DNA of 47,448 nucleotides from Phycisphaeraceae bacterium (GTDB taxonomy: Bacteria; Planctomycetota; Phycisphaerae; Phycisphaerales; Phycisphaeraceae), in assembly GCA_028277745.1 (NCBI GenBank), contig JANQFR010000039.1, positions 1 to 47,448 on the forward strand, in the 5' to 3' direction. Of the stretch, positions 7,467 to 15,377 are shown piece by piece. The translations under genes and the position numbers were made by a program. The first letter of the stretch is position 1. The number at the start of each line of letters is the position of its first letter. The notes under the pieces are model-generated. The model had not been told where the DNA came from, did not search any database, and saw only the letters and a program-made list of their open reading frames with translations.

Positions 7467-10226
7467 ATGAAATCCGTTCCGCATCTGGCTATGGCGTTGG
7501 TCTTCGCGTGGGGCATGGCGCTGGGCTCGGCCCCGCCCGCCGACGCCGGCGAGAAGATCGTTCTCACCCCCGACATGATCACCAACGAGAGCGGCGTCGG
7601 CGCGCCCGAGGCCATGGTCGACGAGCAGGGGCCCGCCGGGCAGCCCCGTGTCTCGTCGCCCGAAACCAAGTGGCAGACCCCCGGCTACAACAAGCTCGAC
7701 CAGTACCCCGTCCACTTCTACATCGACCTCGGTCAGACCCGCCACCTCAGCCGCGTCAGCTTCTACGACATGAACGGCAAGGGCGACATCCACGTCTCCA
7801 CCGGCCAACCCGGACAGTGGGAGCCCCTGCTTACCGATGACGGCGTCGGCTACAAGACCTGGAAGGACCACGACGTCGACGTCAAGACCCGCTACGTCCG
7901 CGTTACCAAGGACGGCCCCGGCGGGCTGTTCCACGAGTTGGCGCTCTACGAGTACACCGACGCGGAGCTCGTCGAGCTTGCGGCGCGCAAGAAGGTTGAG
8001 CAGGAGCGCCAGCGCCGGCTCGAAATCGCCCGTGCCGAGAAGGCCGACCGCCCCCTCGTCGACGCCGGCGCGCCCTTCGGCAAGCTGCCGTTGATCCAGG
8101 AGATCATCTGCGGCCAGGACGCCGCCGACGGCGTCGAGTTCGTCGAGGGCCCGGGCGGGGCGTCGAAGGTCGAGCAGGTCTTCGGCAAGCCGGTGCGCGT
8201 CCTGCCCAATGAGGGCGGGCCGAAGTACTTCGCCTACCGCATGGGTCAGTACAAGCTGCTCGAGCCGCACAAGGCGTACCTGCTGACGGTCGACTTCCCC
8301 GAGGACCAGCCGCGCAGCTTCGTGATCGAGAACCGCGGGGGCGACCTGACCCGCGGCGTCCACACCGGCCACACCGCCGGCGACGTCCTGTACACCTACA
8401 CCGACAACCACATCGAGTCGATCGATGTGCCCTTGTCGGGTGAGATGAACACCTTCCAATCGCTGTTCTACCTCAACGAGCGGATCGCCGGCCTGCCCAA
8501 GCAGCGCGGCGGCGCCAAGCACGGCCGGCCGTTCGGGCCCGACGACGGGTTCTACGTCGTCATCTCCCAGACCGACAGCAAGAACGCCCCCCTCTCCGCC
8601 GGCGCGGCCGTGTCGCGGATCCGCTTGTTCGAGGTCCCCGACCCCGAACGCTTCAACGTGACGCTCAACCTGCCCGAGGGCCTGCCCCACCGTCACCTGT
8701 TCTACCGCGAGGAGATGGGCGACGGCGTGGTCGGGTCCCGAGACGCGACCCGGCGTGCGTTCGACCAGAAAGAGGACTGGTACCGCGTCCGCGCCAAGAC
8801 CATGAATTTCCTGGGCATGAACACCTTCAGCAAAGACCTGCTGGAGTTCGGCGCGGTGCAGGACTGGGACGCGGGCGACAACAACTGGTTCTGGGTCAGC
8901 CACACGCCGCAGGTGTGGGGCAACATCCTGCCGATCATGGCCGAGCACGGGCTGAACGTCCTGCCGATGTACGAGTACGGCGGCGCGGCGGGCCGGGAGG
9001 GCATCGGCGCCAAGCAATTCGCCGAGCCGTTGCGTGGCCCGGGCGACTACACCCACGTCAAATGGACCGAGAAACGCCGGGCCGACCTGACCGACCCGCG
9101 CATCTATGAAGACTTCAAGAAGGTCCTGGACTATACGGTGGTCCGCCATAAGGACAAGGCGGATTTCCTCGGCATCTGGCTGAGGCCGCGCCCGTCGCAG
9201 CTGCCCATCAGCTTCGCCGACGCGACCCGCCAGCGCTTTGCCGAGGAAGCCAACGACGGCGTCGCCGTGTCACGCCAGCAGTTGCAGGACGACGAGTCGC
9301 TCCTGCAGCGCTATTACGACTGGTGGTTCGGCAAGCGGCGCGACTTCCTGCTGGCGATGCGCGACCACCTGCGGGACAACGGCGTGGACGACGCGATCGT
9401 GCTCATGGAGTGCGATCCCAGTGAGCCCGGCGCCGGGCCCGGCGCCAGCCGCGGTGACCGGCGACTGGTCGTGACCGACCGGTCCGATCTCTGGGAGCCG
9501 TTGCTGCAGAACCCCGACCACGAGAAGCTGGAGCTGATGTCGTGGGACCGCGCGGTCGAGGCGTATCCCGACGCCCTCACCGACTGGCGCGGGACCTGGT
9601 CGCATTGGGAGTGGCAGCACGCGGTCCCGCCCGCAGACCCGCAGCGCTACGCCGAGGACGACGGCGTCATGATGGCGTACGGGTTCAACCGCCAGTTCTC
9701 GGTGGCGAACCCCGAGGGCATGGAGCGGTTCCGCGGCCCGTCGGGGCTGGCGATGGTCCGCCACTACGCGCTTAACGAACACGCCGGGCACGACGACCTG
9801 GGCTACCTGGTCGTCGACATGGAGCGCACCGGCCCGTACTCGATGCTGCTCGAGGCCCGCGCGGTGGCGCAGGGCGACCCGTGGCACATCGGCTACCTGG
9901 CGGGCCACATCTTCCAGCGCGGCTTCCCCGAGTACGCGCGTCGGTTCAACCAGAACTTCCTCGCGCTGCCGGCCCTGCCCAGCGTCGTCGTCGACGGCGC
10001 CGCCGATGCGCCCGAGGTCGTTGTCCGGAGCATCGAAACCCCCGGCCACGGCACGTACCTCGCCGTGGTCAACACCGGCTTGCACGATCAGCCGGAGGTC
10101 ACGGTCAAGCTGCCGGCTCAAGGCCGCGTCACCGATGCGGTCACCGGTGAAGCCGTCGCCTCGCGCAACGGCGCGGTCACACTCTCGCTCTACCCGGGCG
10201 AGCTGCGGTCGCTGCATGTTGAGTAG
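7467..10226 (+). CDS. secreted discoidin-domain/glycoside-hydrolase-like protein
   Basis: A 919-residue exported protein. Residues 1-28 are a signal peptide. Residues 30-163 form a discoidin-like (F5/8C, CBM32-type) beta-sandwich (HFYIDLGQTRHLSRVSFY ... TRYVRVTKDG ... LFHELALYEY). A charged helical linker spans 164-195. The centre, about 200-800, includes a TIM-barrel-like region (NTFSKDLLEFG; NVLPMYEYGG; IWLRPRPSQLP; IVLMECDPSEP), and the last 100 residues form a beta domain typical of glycosidase C-termini (VTDAVTGEAVASRNGAV). I do not recognise a GH family; E within MYEYG or MECDP could be catalytic. The ATG at 7467 is chosen because it begins the signal peptide. The operator palindrome sits 56 bases upstream, placing it in the locus-1 regulon. 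Confidence 0.78.
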   Translation: MKSVPHLAMALVFAWGMALGSAPPADAGEKIVLTPDMITNESGVGAPEAMVDEQGPAGQPRVSSPETKWQTPGYNKLDQYPVHFYIDLGQTRHLSRVSFYDMNGKGDIHVSTGQPGQWEPLLTDDGVGYKTWKDHDVDVKTRYVRVTKDGPGGLFHELALYEYTDAELVELAARKKVEQERQRRLEIARAEKADRPLVDAGAPFGKLPLIQEIICGQDAADGVEFVEGPGGASKVEQVFGKPVRVLPNEGGPKYFAYRMGQYKLLEPHKAYLLTVDFPEDQPRSFVIENRGGDLTRGVHTGHTAGDVLYTYTDNHIESIDVPLSGEMNTFQSLFYLNERIAGLPKQRGGAKHGRPFGPDDGFYVVISQTDSKNAPLSAGAAVSRIRLFEVPDPERFNVTLNLPEGLPHRHLFYREEMGDGVVGSRDATRRAFDQKEDWYRVRAKTMNFLGMNTFSKDLLEFGAVQDWDAGDNNWFWVSHTPQVWGNILPIMAEHGLNVLPMYEYGGAAGREGIGAKQFAEPLRGPGDYTHVKWTEKRRADLTDPRIYEDFKKVLDYTVVRHKDKADFLGIWLRPRPSQLPISFADATRQRFAEEANDGVAVSRQQLQDDESLLQRYYDWWFGKRRDFLLAMRDHLRDNGVDDAIVLMECDPSEPGAGPGASRGDRRLVVTDRSDLWEPLLQNPDHEKLELMSWDRAVEAYPDALTDWRGTWSHWEWQHAVPPADPQRYAEDDGVMMAYGFNRQFSVANPEGMERFRGPSGLAMVRHYALNEHAGHDDLGYLVVDMERTGPYSMLLEARAVAQGDPWHIGYLAGHIFQRGFPEYARRFNQNFLALPALPSVVVDGAADAPEVVVRSIETPGHGTYLAVVNTGLHDQPEVTVKLPAQGRVTDAVTGEAVASRNGAVTLSLYPGELRSLHVE

Positions 10227-10229
10227 CGA

Positions 10230-10253
10230 AGCCCCGCATGCGCATGCGGGGCT
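10230..10253. terminator. 24-base perfect palindrome at a convergent junction
   Basis: AGCCCCGCATGC followed immediately by GCATGCGGGGCT, a perfect palindrome lying between the stop of the rightward gene (10226) and overlapping the stop codon of the leftward gene (10252). It can form a 12-bp hairpin in either transcript without a U-tract. This suggests a bidirectional terminator or REP element; part of it recurs at 88-101. Confidence 0.6.
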
Positions 10254-11202
10254 ACGGGGTGATCATCGCGGCTTCGATCGCTTCACCCAGCGCATCGGGC
10301 TCGGCCGGCGTGTTGGCGAGGTCGATGAGCGTCAGCGTCTCGGTCAGCTCCACCGCCGCGCCCGGGTCGGCGTCGGTGAGGGGGCTGACCTGCTCCATCT
10401 CGCACCACCGGCGATCCGGTTTGTCCATCTGGAAGATGGTGATGTTGGCGCCGCCTTCGGGGTACGCGGCGTGGGGATCGTAGGCCGCCGCGCTGACCAG
10501 GGCTCGGCCGTGGCGCACCATCGCGACCCACCCCGTGTCGCTGGCGAGGCCGATCTTGCACGCGGTCCCGTTGAGCGGTCGGCCGCAGTCGACCGCGAGG
10601 GTGCGCCGGCCGAAGGCGTAGCCGGGCTGGGGCATGCGCGTCCACCATGGCAGGGCGATCCGCCGCAGCGGCCGCGCCTCGGCGCCGAAGAGCGCGACGA
10701 TGCGCCCGTTGGGCTCGAAGCTGGTCAACGACCACGCGGCGTAGCGGCGCGGCCGGTCCGAGAGGTTCTCCAGGCGGTAACGCAATCGCAGCCGGGGGAG
10801 GCGCTCGTCCAGCGCAACGTGAACGGTGTAGCGGAGTTCAGCAGCGGCCGAAGCCGCGAGTTGAACGGTCGCCGAGGAGGGGGTGGATTCGATGAACCGG
10901 CCGGGCTGGTTCCCCGGGTCGAACGAGTCGTCGATCTGGGTGGGCTCCATGTACGCCAGCCTCACCCCGTACTCGGGATGCGCGGCGTCGGCCATCAGGC
11001 TCGGTTCGCCCGGGCGGCTCAGCGCCAGGACCCGGAACCGCGGGCGGACCGCGATGAACGCCTGGGCGTGGGGCGTGCGGACCCACCGCCCCTCGTAGCC
11101 GTCGTGCCGGTCGAGCGCGGGGCCGTCGGCCCGGATCGGGCCCACGCTGACGAACAGGGTCAGCGCGGCCCAGAGCGATGCCGCGATCGAGCGGCGGGTC
11201 AC
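10252..11202 (-). CDS. secreted galactose-mutarotase-like (DUF4380-type) protein
   Basis: A 316-residue protein with a signal peptide ([25 protein letters not shown]). The mature part is all beta: [41 protein letters not shown] strands followed by W, P and G-rich turns. This matches galactose-mutarotase-like supersandwich proteins, particularly DUF4380, which have [11 protein letters not shown] and WSLTSF-type segments. In the family a His/Glu pair binds the sugar; I cannot pin these residues down. Its ATG overlaps the TGA of the upstream pseudopilin (ATGA), so the two are translationally coupled, being third in a leftward unit after the PEP-CTERM gene and the pseudopilin. It probably handles the same glycan as the neighbouring exported proteins. 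Confidence 0.6.
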   Translation of the reverse strand: MTRRSIAASLWAALTLFVSVGPIRADGPALDRHDGYEGRWVRTPHAQAFIAVRPRFRVLALSRPGEPSLMADAAHPEYGVRLAYMEPTQIDDSFDPGNQPGRFIESTPSSATVQLAASAAAELRYTVHVALDERLPRLRLRYRLENLSDRPRRYAAWSLTSFEPNGRIVALFGAEARPLRRIALPWWTRMPQPGYAFGRRTLAVDCGRPLNGTACKIGLASDTGWVAMVRHGRALVSAAAYDPHAAYPEGGANITIFQMDKPDRRWCEMEQVSPLTDADPGAAVELTETLTLIDLANTPAEPDALGEAIEAAMITP

Positions 11203-12119
11203 TTCGGGTCGATCCAGTAGTCCCAGGGCTTGTGCGGCGGGTTCCCGCCGCCGGTCGCCAGGTGGTAGCCGCTGTAGGGGCCGGTCTGCAGGTAGCGGTC
11301 CGACACGTAACCCTGGCTGTTGAACTGGATGCCGTCGGTGTACCGCGGGTCGGTCAGGACCGGGACGTGCCCGTCGAGGAACATGGTGGGCCGGGGGAGG
11401 CTGTCCTTGCCGCGGAAGTGCCAGGAACTGTGGGGCAGGAAGATGTTGTTGGCGTCGCCGGAGGTCAGTGAGTCGCTCACTTCGGTCGGGAATTTTTTCT
11501 GACTGCAGAACTGGTAGGGCAGGCCGCTGGGGCGGGTGAAGTAGTCGAGGCGGAGTTGCGACAGCGCGGCGTAGACGATCGGGCCGCCGCCGGGGTCGTG
11601 GTTGGCGGAGTTGTTGTCCCAGGTGACCTGGGTTTGGCTGTAGACCGTGGTCTGGTAGCCGGTGGCCTGCCCCCAGGTGTCCCCTTCATAGTAGAGCCCC
11701 CAGCCGCGTTTACCGGTGATGGGCGCCGACGGGCACCAGAAGCCCTCGTGGCCGGTGTTGTCGACGTTGCCGAGGGCCACCCGGTTGGCGCTGTCCCAGG
11801 TCCAGTTGGGACGTTCGGCGCCCATGTAAGGCGCGAGCATGTACTCGAAGGTGCTCCCGCCCGCGCCGCTGCCGGCGGGCCCGTTGGGGCCGGGGCGGAA
11901 CGGCAGGTGGTCTTTTTCATCGGCGCCATAGGCGAAGAGGGCGATCACCTGCTGACGCAGCGTGGACTGGCAGGCGGTCATGCGCGCCGACTCGCGCGCC
12001 TGCCGCAGAGCCGGCATCAGCAGCGCGACCAGCAACGCAATGATCGCGATGACCACCAGTAGTTCGATGAGCGTAAATCCGCGTGGCGAACGGAACCGGC
12101 TTCGTGTGGGGTTTGGCAT
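11199..12119 (-). CDS. DGH-type pseudopilin (prepilin-like secreted protein)
   Basis: A 306-residue prepilin-like protein. A basic leader is followed by the cleavage site [24 protein letters not shown], with Gly at -1, Phe at +1 and Glu at +5, and a hydrophobic helix of about 20 residues. The globular part has paired Cys (ACQS; GFWCPS), an aromatic middle, and the FLDGHVP motif near the end that marks planctomycete DUF1559-like/type II secretion-like proteins. It would be processed by prepilin peptidase and assembled or anchored in the inner membrane. It lies 25 bases after the PEP-CTERM gene and overlaps the mutarotase-like gene, so all three form one leftward unit. Confidence 0.88.
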   Translation of the reverse strand: MPNPTRSRFRSPRGFTLIELLVVIAIIALLVALLMPALRQARESARMTACQSTLRQQVIALFAYGADEKDHLPFRPGPNGPAGSGAGGSTFEYMLAPYMGAERPNWTWDSANRVALGNVDNTGHEGFWCPSAPITGKRGWGLYYEGDTWGQATGYQTTVYSQTQVTWDNNSANHDPGGGPIVYAALSQLRLDYFTRPSGLPYQFCSQKKFPTEVSDSLTSGDANNIFLPHSSWHFRGKDSLPRPTMFLDGHVPVLTDPRYTDGIQFNSQGYVSDRYLQTGPYSGYHLATGGGNPPHKPWDYWIDPK

Positions 12120-12144
12120 GGTCGGCGTTCCTTCGGGTGAGGCG

Positions 12145-12960
12145 TCAGGGCCTGCCGCGTACGCCCATCAGCCCGGCGCCGAGGCCCAGCAGGGCCAGCG
12201 ACGCCGGCTCGGGCACGGCCGGCAGCACGTTTTCGACCCGGATCGAGTTGACCAGGAAATCCACATCGGACCCGTCGACCACCCGCAGGCGGACCCCGCT
12301 CAGGTCAGATCCGCCCCCGACGCCGGCGGCGGCGTTGTCGATCGCTAGGGCGCCGTCGATGTAGAGCGCGTGGCTCTGATCGTTGAGCGTGCGCGTCACC
12401 CCGTCGGGCCCGAGGTATTGCTCGGCGGCGCCCGAGTCGTTCAGCAGGAGGAGGAAGGCGTATTCTTGGCCGTAGACCAGGTCATTGATCTGTGCGCTGC
12501 TGAGCTCGGCCCGGAAGTCGGACCCTGTCCGGCGGAAGAGGATCTGGTCGAACCGCTGGGCGGTGGTGCCGCCCGAGTTGTAGTTGTTCGATGCAGGTTC
12601 GTAGTCGCCGATCTGGAGCGTGACCGACGGCCCGAAGTTAACTGCTAATTTGTTGTCGAACGTAAAGACGAACTCGAGGGCCAGGAGGCTCGGCGCGGGG
12701 TTGTCGAGGTCGACGCGCAGGAGGCCGGCCAGCCCGCCGGGCTGGATGTCGAACACCAGTTGATCGTTGGCGACCGACACCGTGCTGCCGCTGATGGCGG
12801 AGATGTCGTTGAACTGGCCGGCGTCGGGTGTCGCGCTGACGAAATCGCCCACGGTCGACGAGCTGGTGAAGTCCTGATCCAGCAGCACATCGGCGCGGCC
12901 GGGGCCGACGGCGGGGAGGGTGAGCATGAGCACCGACGCGAGGATCAGCAGGGTTTTCAT
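12145..12960 (-). CDS. PEP-CTERM surface protein
   Basis: A 271-residue exported protein with signal peptide ([23 protein letters not shown]), a beta-rich middle of lectin or concanavalin-like character ([27 protein letters not shown]) and a classical PEP-CTERM tail: [23 protein letters not shown], that is PEP motif, hydrophobic helix and basic end. In the family the tail is recognised by an exosortase that sorts the protein to the surface or exopolysaccharide matrix. The start follows GGAGG. A strong promoter (13076-13104) and operator palindrome (13059-13077) lie about 100 bases upstream. It heads the leftward unit with pseudopilin and mutarotase-like genes. Confidence 0.88.
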   Translation of the reverse strand: MKTLLILASVLMLTLPAVGPGRADVLLDQDFTSSSTVGDFVSATPDAGQFNDISAISGSTVSVANDQLVFDIQPGGLAGLLRVDLDNPAPSLLALEFVFTFDNKLAVNFGPSVTLQIGDYEPASNNYNSGGTTAQRFDQILFRRTGSDFRAELSSAQINDLVYGQEYAFLLLLNDSGAAEQYLGPDGVTRTLNDQSHALYIDGALAIDNAAAGVGGGSDLSGVRLRVVDGSDVDFLVNSIRVENVLPAVPEPASLALLGLGAGLMGVRGRP

Positions 12961-13058
12961 CAACGGTCCTCCAAGGAAGGGCCAAGCGGCGGGAGCGGAA
13001 GGGAAGAATTCGGAAGCTGAGAGAACGACGTGTGACGCTGCCGAAGCCCGCCGAGTAC

Positions 13059-13104
13059 ATGAGCAACTTTTGCTCATTCTACCCCGCAACGGGTCCGCCG
13101 TCAA
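13059..13104 (-). promoter_or_regulatory. promoter TTGACG-17-TAGAAT overlapping operator ATGAGCAA-N3-TTGCTCAT
   Basis: On the minus strand, TTGACG (13099-13104) is followed by 17 bases and TAGAAT (13076-13081). The last two bases of the -10 box begin the perfect 19-base palindrome 13059-13077, which therefore covers the transcription start. A repressor bound here would block RNA polymerase. It drives the PEP-CTERM gene (start 12960). Confidence 0.75.
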
Positions 13105-13149
13105 TGGTTCAGGCCGGTTGATGCGCGTTTTTGCGGCGTTGGGGTGGGG

Positions 13150-14124
13150 TTACGGACCGAGCGACCGGACGGATTCGCGGGCGATCAGGTGGTTGTCGAG
13201 GATCTGCTGGATGGGCTGGCTGCCGGCGTCCTGGAGGTGCTGGGTCAGGATATCGAGGGCCGCGGTGGCGAGCTGGTCGAACGGCTGGCAGAGCGTGGTG
13301 AGCGGGGGGTGGATGAATCGGGAGACCTTGGCGTTTTCCAGGCCGACCACGGACAGGTCGTCGGGGATGTTGAGCCCGAGGCGGTGCTTGAGGACGTAGG
13401 CGGCCTCGATGGTGAGGTCTTCGCCGGTGAGGAACAGGGCGGTGGCGTCGGATTGGAGCAGGCGGCCCATGGCCTGCTCGACGGGCTGGTGATCGGTGAA
13501 GCCGACGATGAGCCCGGCGGGGTCGTGGCCGCGGCGTTTGAGGGTTTGGCGCACGCCCTCGATGCGTTGGCCTGCGCCCCAGTCGCGCTCCTCGGCGAGG
13601 AACGCGATCCGCCGGTGGCCGTGGTCGATCAGGTGCTCGGCCACGAGCTGGCCGCCCTGGAAGTGGTCGGTGGCGGCGGTGGAGAAGCCTTCGAGGTCAA
13701 GCCGGTTGACCATCACGATCGCGACGTTGCTGAGCTGGCGCAGCTTGGTGACGGTCTGGTCCGACCAGGTCAGCGCCAACACGCCGTCGATGAAGCGGGT
13801 GCCCAGTCGGTCGACGTTGTCCTCGGTGTAGACTTCGGAGGCGAAGTCGTATCGCGCCAGGGCGGTGATGAGGTGGGTGAGCAGGGTCGACTGGAACCCG
13901 CCGTAGGAGGCGTAGCGGAACCGGTCGACGACGATGGCGACGGTGTCCTGCCGGACCGAGGCCCTGGGCCGGAACCCCGCCTCGCGGGCGGCGGCCAAGA
14001 CGCGGAGGCGGGTGCCTTTGCTGATGCGTCCGCGTTGGTTGAGCACGCGGCTGACGGTGCTGGTCGACAGCCCGGTCTTGCGGGCGAGCTCGTAGATGCT
14101 GGAGACGGAAGATTTACTGCTCAA
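13150..14124 (-). CDS. LacI-family transcriptional regulator, locus 1
   Basis: A 324-residue LacI/GalR regulator. The DNA-binding domain is at residues 10-58: helix-turn-helix IYELARKTGLSTSTVSRVLNQRG followed by the hinge-proximal AAAREAGFRP. Residues 65-324 form a periplasmic-binding-protein-like effector domain (VAIVVDRFRY...; HLIDHGHRRIAFLAEERDW; DLSVVGLENAKVSRFIHPPLTTL), ending at normal family length. No ATG is suitable; TTG at 14124 gives the family N-terminus, and GTG at 14148 is an alternative. It lies inside a cluster of secreted sugar-processing genes, between two of the promoters carrying the ATGAGCAA palindrome, so it is the best candidate for reading that operator. Its effector is probably a sugar. 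Confidence 0.88.
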   Translation of the reverse strand: MSSKSSVSSIYELARKTGLSTSTVSRVLNQRGRISKGTRLRVLAAAREAGFRPRASVRQDTVAIVVDRFRYASYGGFQSTLLTHLITALARYDFASEVYTEDNVDRLGTRFIDGVLALTWSDQTVTKLRQLSNVAIVMVNRLDLEGFSTAATDHFQGGQLVAEHLIDHGHRRIAFLAEERDWGAGQRIEGVRQTLKRRGHDPAGLIVGFTDHQPVEQAMGRLLQSDATALFLTGEDLTIEAAYVLKHRLGLNIPDDLSVVGLENAKVSRFIHPPLTTLCQPFDQLATAALDILTQHLQDAGSQPIQQILDNHLIARESVRSLGP

Positions 14125-14157
14125 GGGAGATACTCGGGGGGCCGCCACGGAATGATG

Positions 14158-14204
14158 CAATGCATTGATTGCGTGATTGTACTTGACGCAATTAACTTGG
14201 TCAG
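14158..14204 (-). promoter_or_regulatory. promoter of the locus-1 LacI gene with inverted repeats
   Basis: On the minus strand, CTGACC (14199-14204), a 17-base spacer and TACAAT (14176-14181) form a promoter about 50 bases before the regulator start. Inverted arms ATTGCGT (14168-14174) and ACGCAAT (14186-14192) straddle the -10 box. The palindrome CAATGCATTG (14158-14167) follows, a LacI-type operator shape. Autoregulation is likely but not proven. Confidence 0.55.
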
Positions 14205-14223
14205 ACGATGGGCACGGTTTTTT

Positions 14224-14335
14224 CGACGCAAAAAGGCGCAAAAAGCATGGGAATAAAGGGTTAGGTCGCTGTCGGCACGTCTGGCCGCGGTGTTGCATCG
14301 CCCGGGATGATCTTCGAATGCTGCGCCTTTTGCAC
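14224..14335. repeat. second copy of the AAAAAGGC...GCCTTTT intergenic element
   Basis: GACGCAAAAAGGCGCAAAAAGC at the left end is answered by CTGCGCCTTTTGCACC at the right end in inverted orientation, about 110 bases apart, with a GC-rich centre. This is the same plan as 1182-1286. It lies between the LacI promoter and the end of the pseudopilin gene; nothing else was seen in 14205-14397. Confidence 0.5.
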
Positions 14336-14397
14336 CCTTCCGCGGCCGATCAAACCTCGATCGGTTGGGGGCTTGGAAGCGGCGTCAGGCGTGGGTT

Positions 14398-15102
14398 TCA
14401 GAACCATTCGACCGTGAAGTAATCGTCGGGCTGATTGATCAGTTCCTGGTCTGCGACGCTTCCGCCGTGGCCATCGTAGAAGAGGATGTTGACCGAGGCG
14501 TTGGGGTGTCGATAGGCCGGGGCGTTGGTGGGCGTATTGGCGTTGACGACATCGCTGACATAGTTCGGGGCGTATTGCTTGAGGCTGAAATGACCGATGG
14601 AGTCATGCATGCGCATCGCGTCGGATGCGTTTTTGACGCTGTCGATCGGGATGCTTCCGCGCTCCGCGGCCCCCCAGGGGGTTTTGCCGGCAAGGGCGCC
14701 GTCCCACCAGTCCTGGGTGTTGACGCCATAGCTGAAAACCATGGTCGGTCGTCCATAAATGTTGTCGTCGGTACGGGCGTTTTCGGCATCGGGACACATC
14801 AGATCTAAGTTCCAATCCCAGAAACCGCCTTCCTCTTCGGCCAGGTATCCGCTGAAGAGTGTGTTCTCGACCCAATACGGGGAGACGCCGTCGCTGTGGC
14901 CGGGGACGGTGTAGCCGTTGCTGTCGTTGGCGTACATGTAGGTCGCGAGGCCGAACTGTTTGAGCATGCTGGCGCACTGGGTCTGCCGTGCGGTGGCGCG
15001 GGCGGCGGCGAGGGAGGGCAGCAGCAGCGCAATCAGCAAAGCAATGATAGAAATGACCACCAGTAACTCGATCAGGGTGAAGCCGGACGTGGTTCGTTTC
15101 AT
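14398..15102 (-). CDS. DGH-type pseudopilin
   Basis: A 234-residue prepilin-like protein with the leader MKRTTSG and cleavage before [22 protein letters not shown] (Gly -1, Glu +5). A helical stem ([29 protein letters not shown]) and an aromatic globular domain with CPDAEN follow, and the protein ends shortly after the ILFYDGHGG motif. The start has AGGAGA ten bases before the ATG. It stands downstream of its own strong promoter with overlapping operator (15178-15223) and upstream of the LacI gene. Its globular domain is shorter than that of the pseudopilin at 11199 but shares the Cys-Pro and DGH landmarks. A role in binding or presenting a glycan at the surface is inference. Confidence 0.88.
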   Translation of the reverse strand: MKRTTSGFTLIELLVVISIIALLIALLLPSLAAARATARQTQCASMLKQFGLATYMYANDSNGYTVPGHSDGVSPYWVENTLFSGYLAEEEGGFWDWNLDLMCPDAENARTDDNIYGRPTMVFSYGVNTQDWWDGALAGKTPWGAAERGSIPIDSVKNASDAMRMHDSIGHFSLKQYAPNYVSDVVNANTPTNAPAYRHPNASVNILFYDGHGGSVADQELINQPDDYFTVEWF

Positions 15103-15177
15103 GCGCGAGTCTCCTGTGAAATGCGTGGCCGAATCAGCCAAGCCCGCGGCAACGAGATGAGGGGGCGTGCGCGAGCG

Positions 15178-15223
15178 ATGTGCAACTGTTGCTCATTTTA
15201 TCCCGAACGTTGGTCCCGGTCAA
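15178..15223 (-). promoter_or_regulatory. promoter TTGACC-17-TAAAAT overlapping the operator palindrome
   Basis: On the minus strand, TTGACC (15218-15223), a 17-base spacer and TAAAAT (15195-15200) are followed at once by GAGCAA-CAG-TTGCACAT (15178-15196), a palindrome with one mismatch. The geometry is identical to the promoter at 13059-13104: the operator shares its first bases with the -10 box. It drives the pseudopilin at 14398-15102, about 75 bases away. Confidence 0.75.
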
Positions 15224-15259
15224 CCTTTTTTGTGAATGAAAAACGGACCGGCAAAGCCG

Positions 15260-15277
15260 TGATTAAATATTTAATCA
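15260..15277. promoter_or_regulatory. 18-base AT-rich perfect palindrome
   Basis: TGATTAAATATTTAATCA is a perfect palindrome in an otherwise unusually AT-rich gap (15224-15377) between the esterase stop and the pseudopilin promoter. It lies about 40 bases upstream of the -35 box at 15218. It could be an activator site, an UP-like element or a terminator for the esterase transcript. No coding sequence was seen here. Confidence 0.4.
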
Positions 15278-15377
15278 TACGTTTATGAGGTTTATAGCCT
15301 TAAAATGACGTTGAGGGCCGCGCAAAATGAGGGTAGCCGGGTTGCGAAACAAGGGCCGGCGCAAGAAGGGGCGGGAC

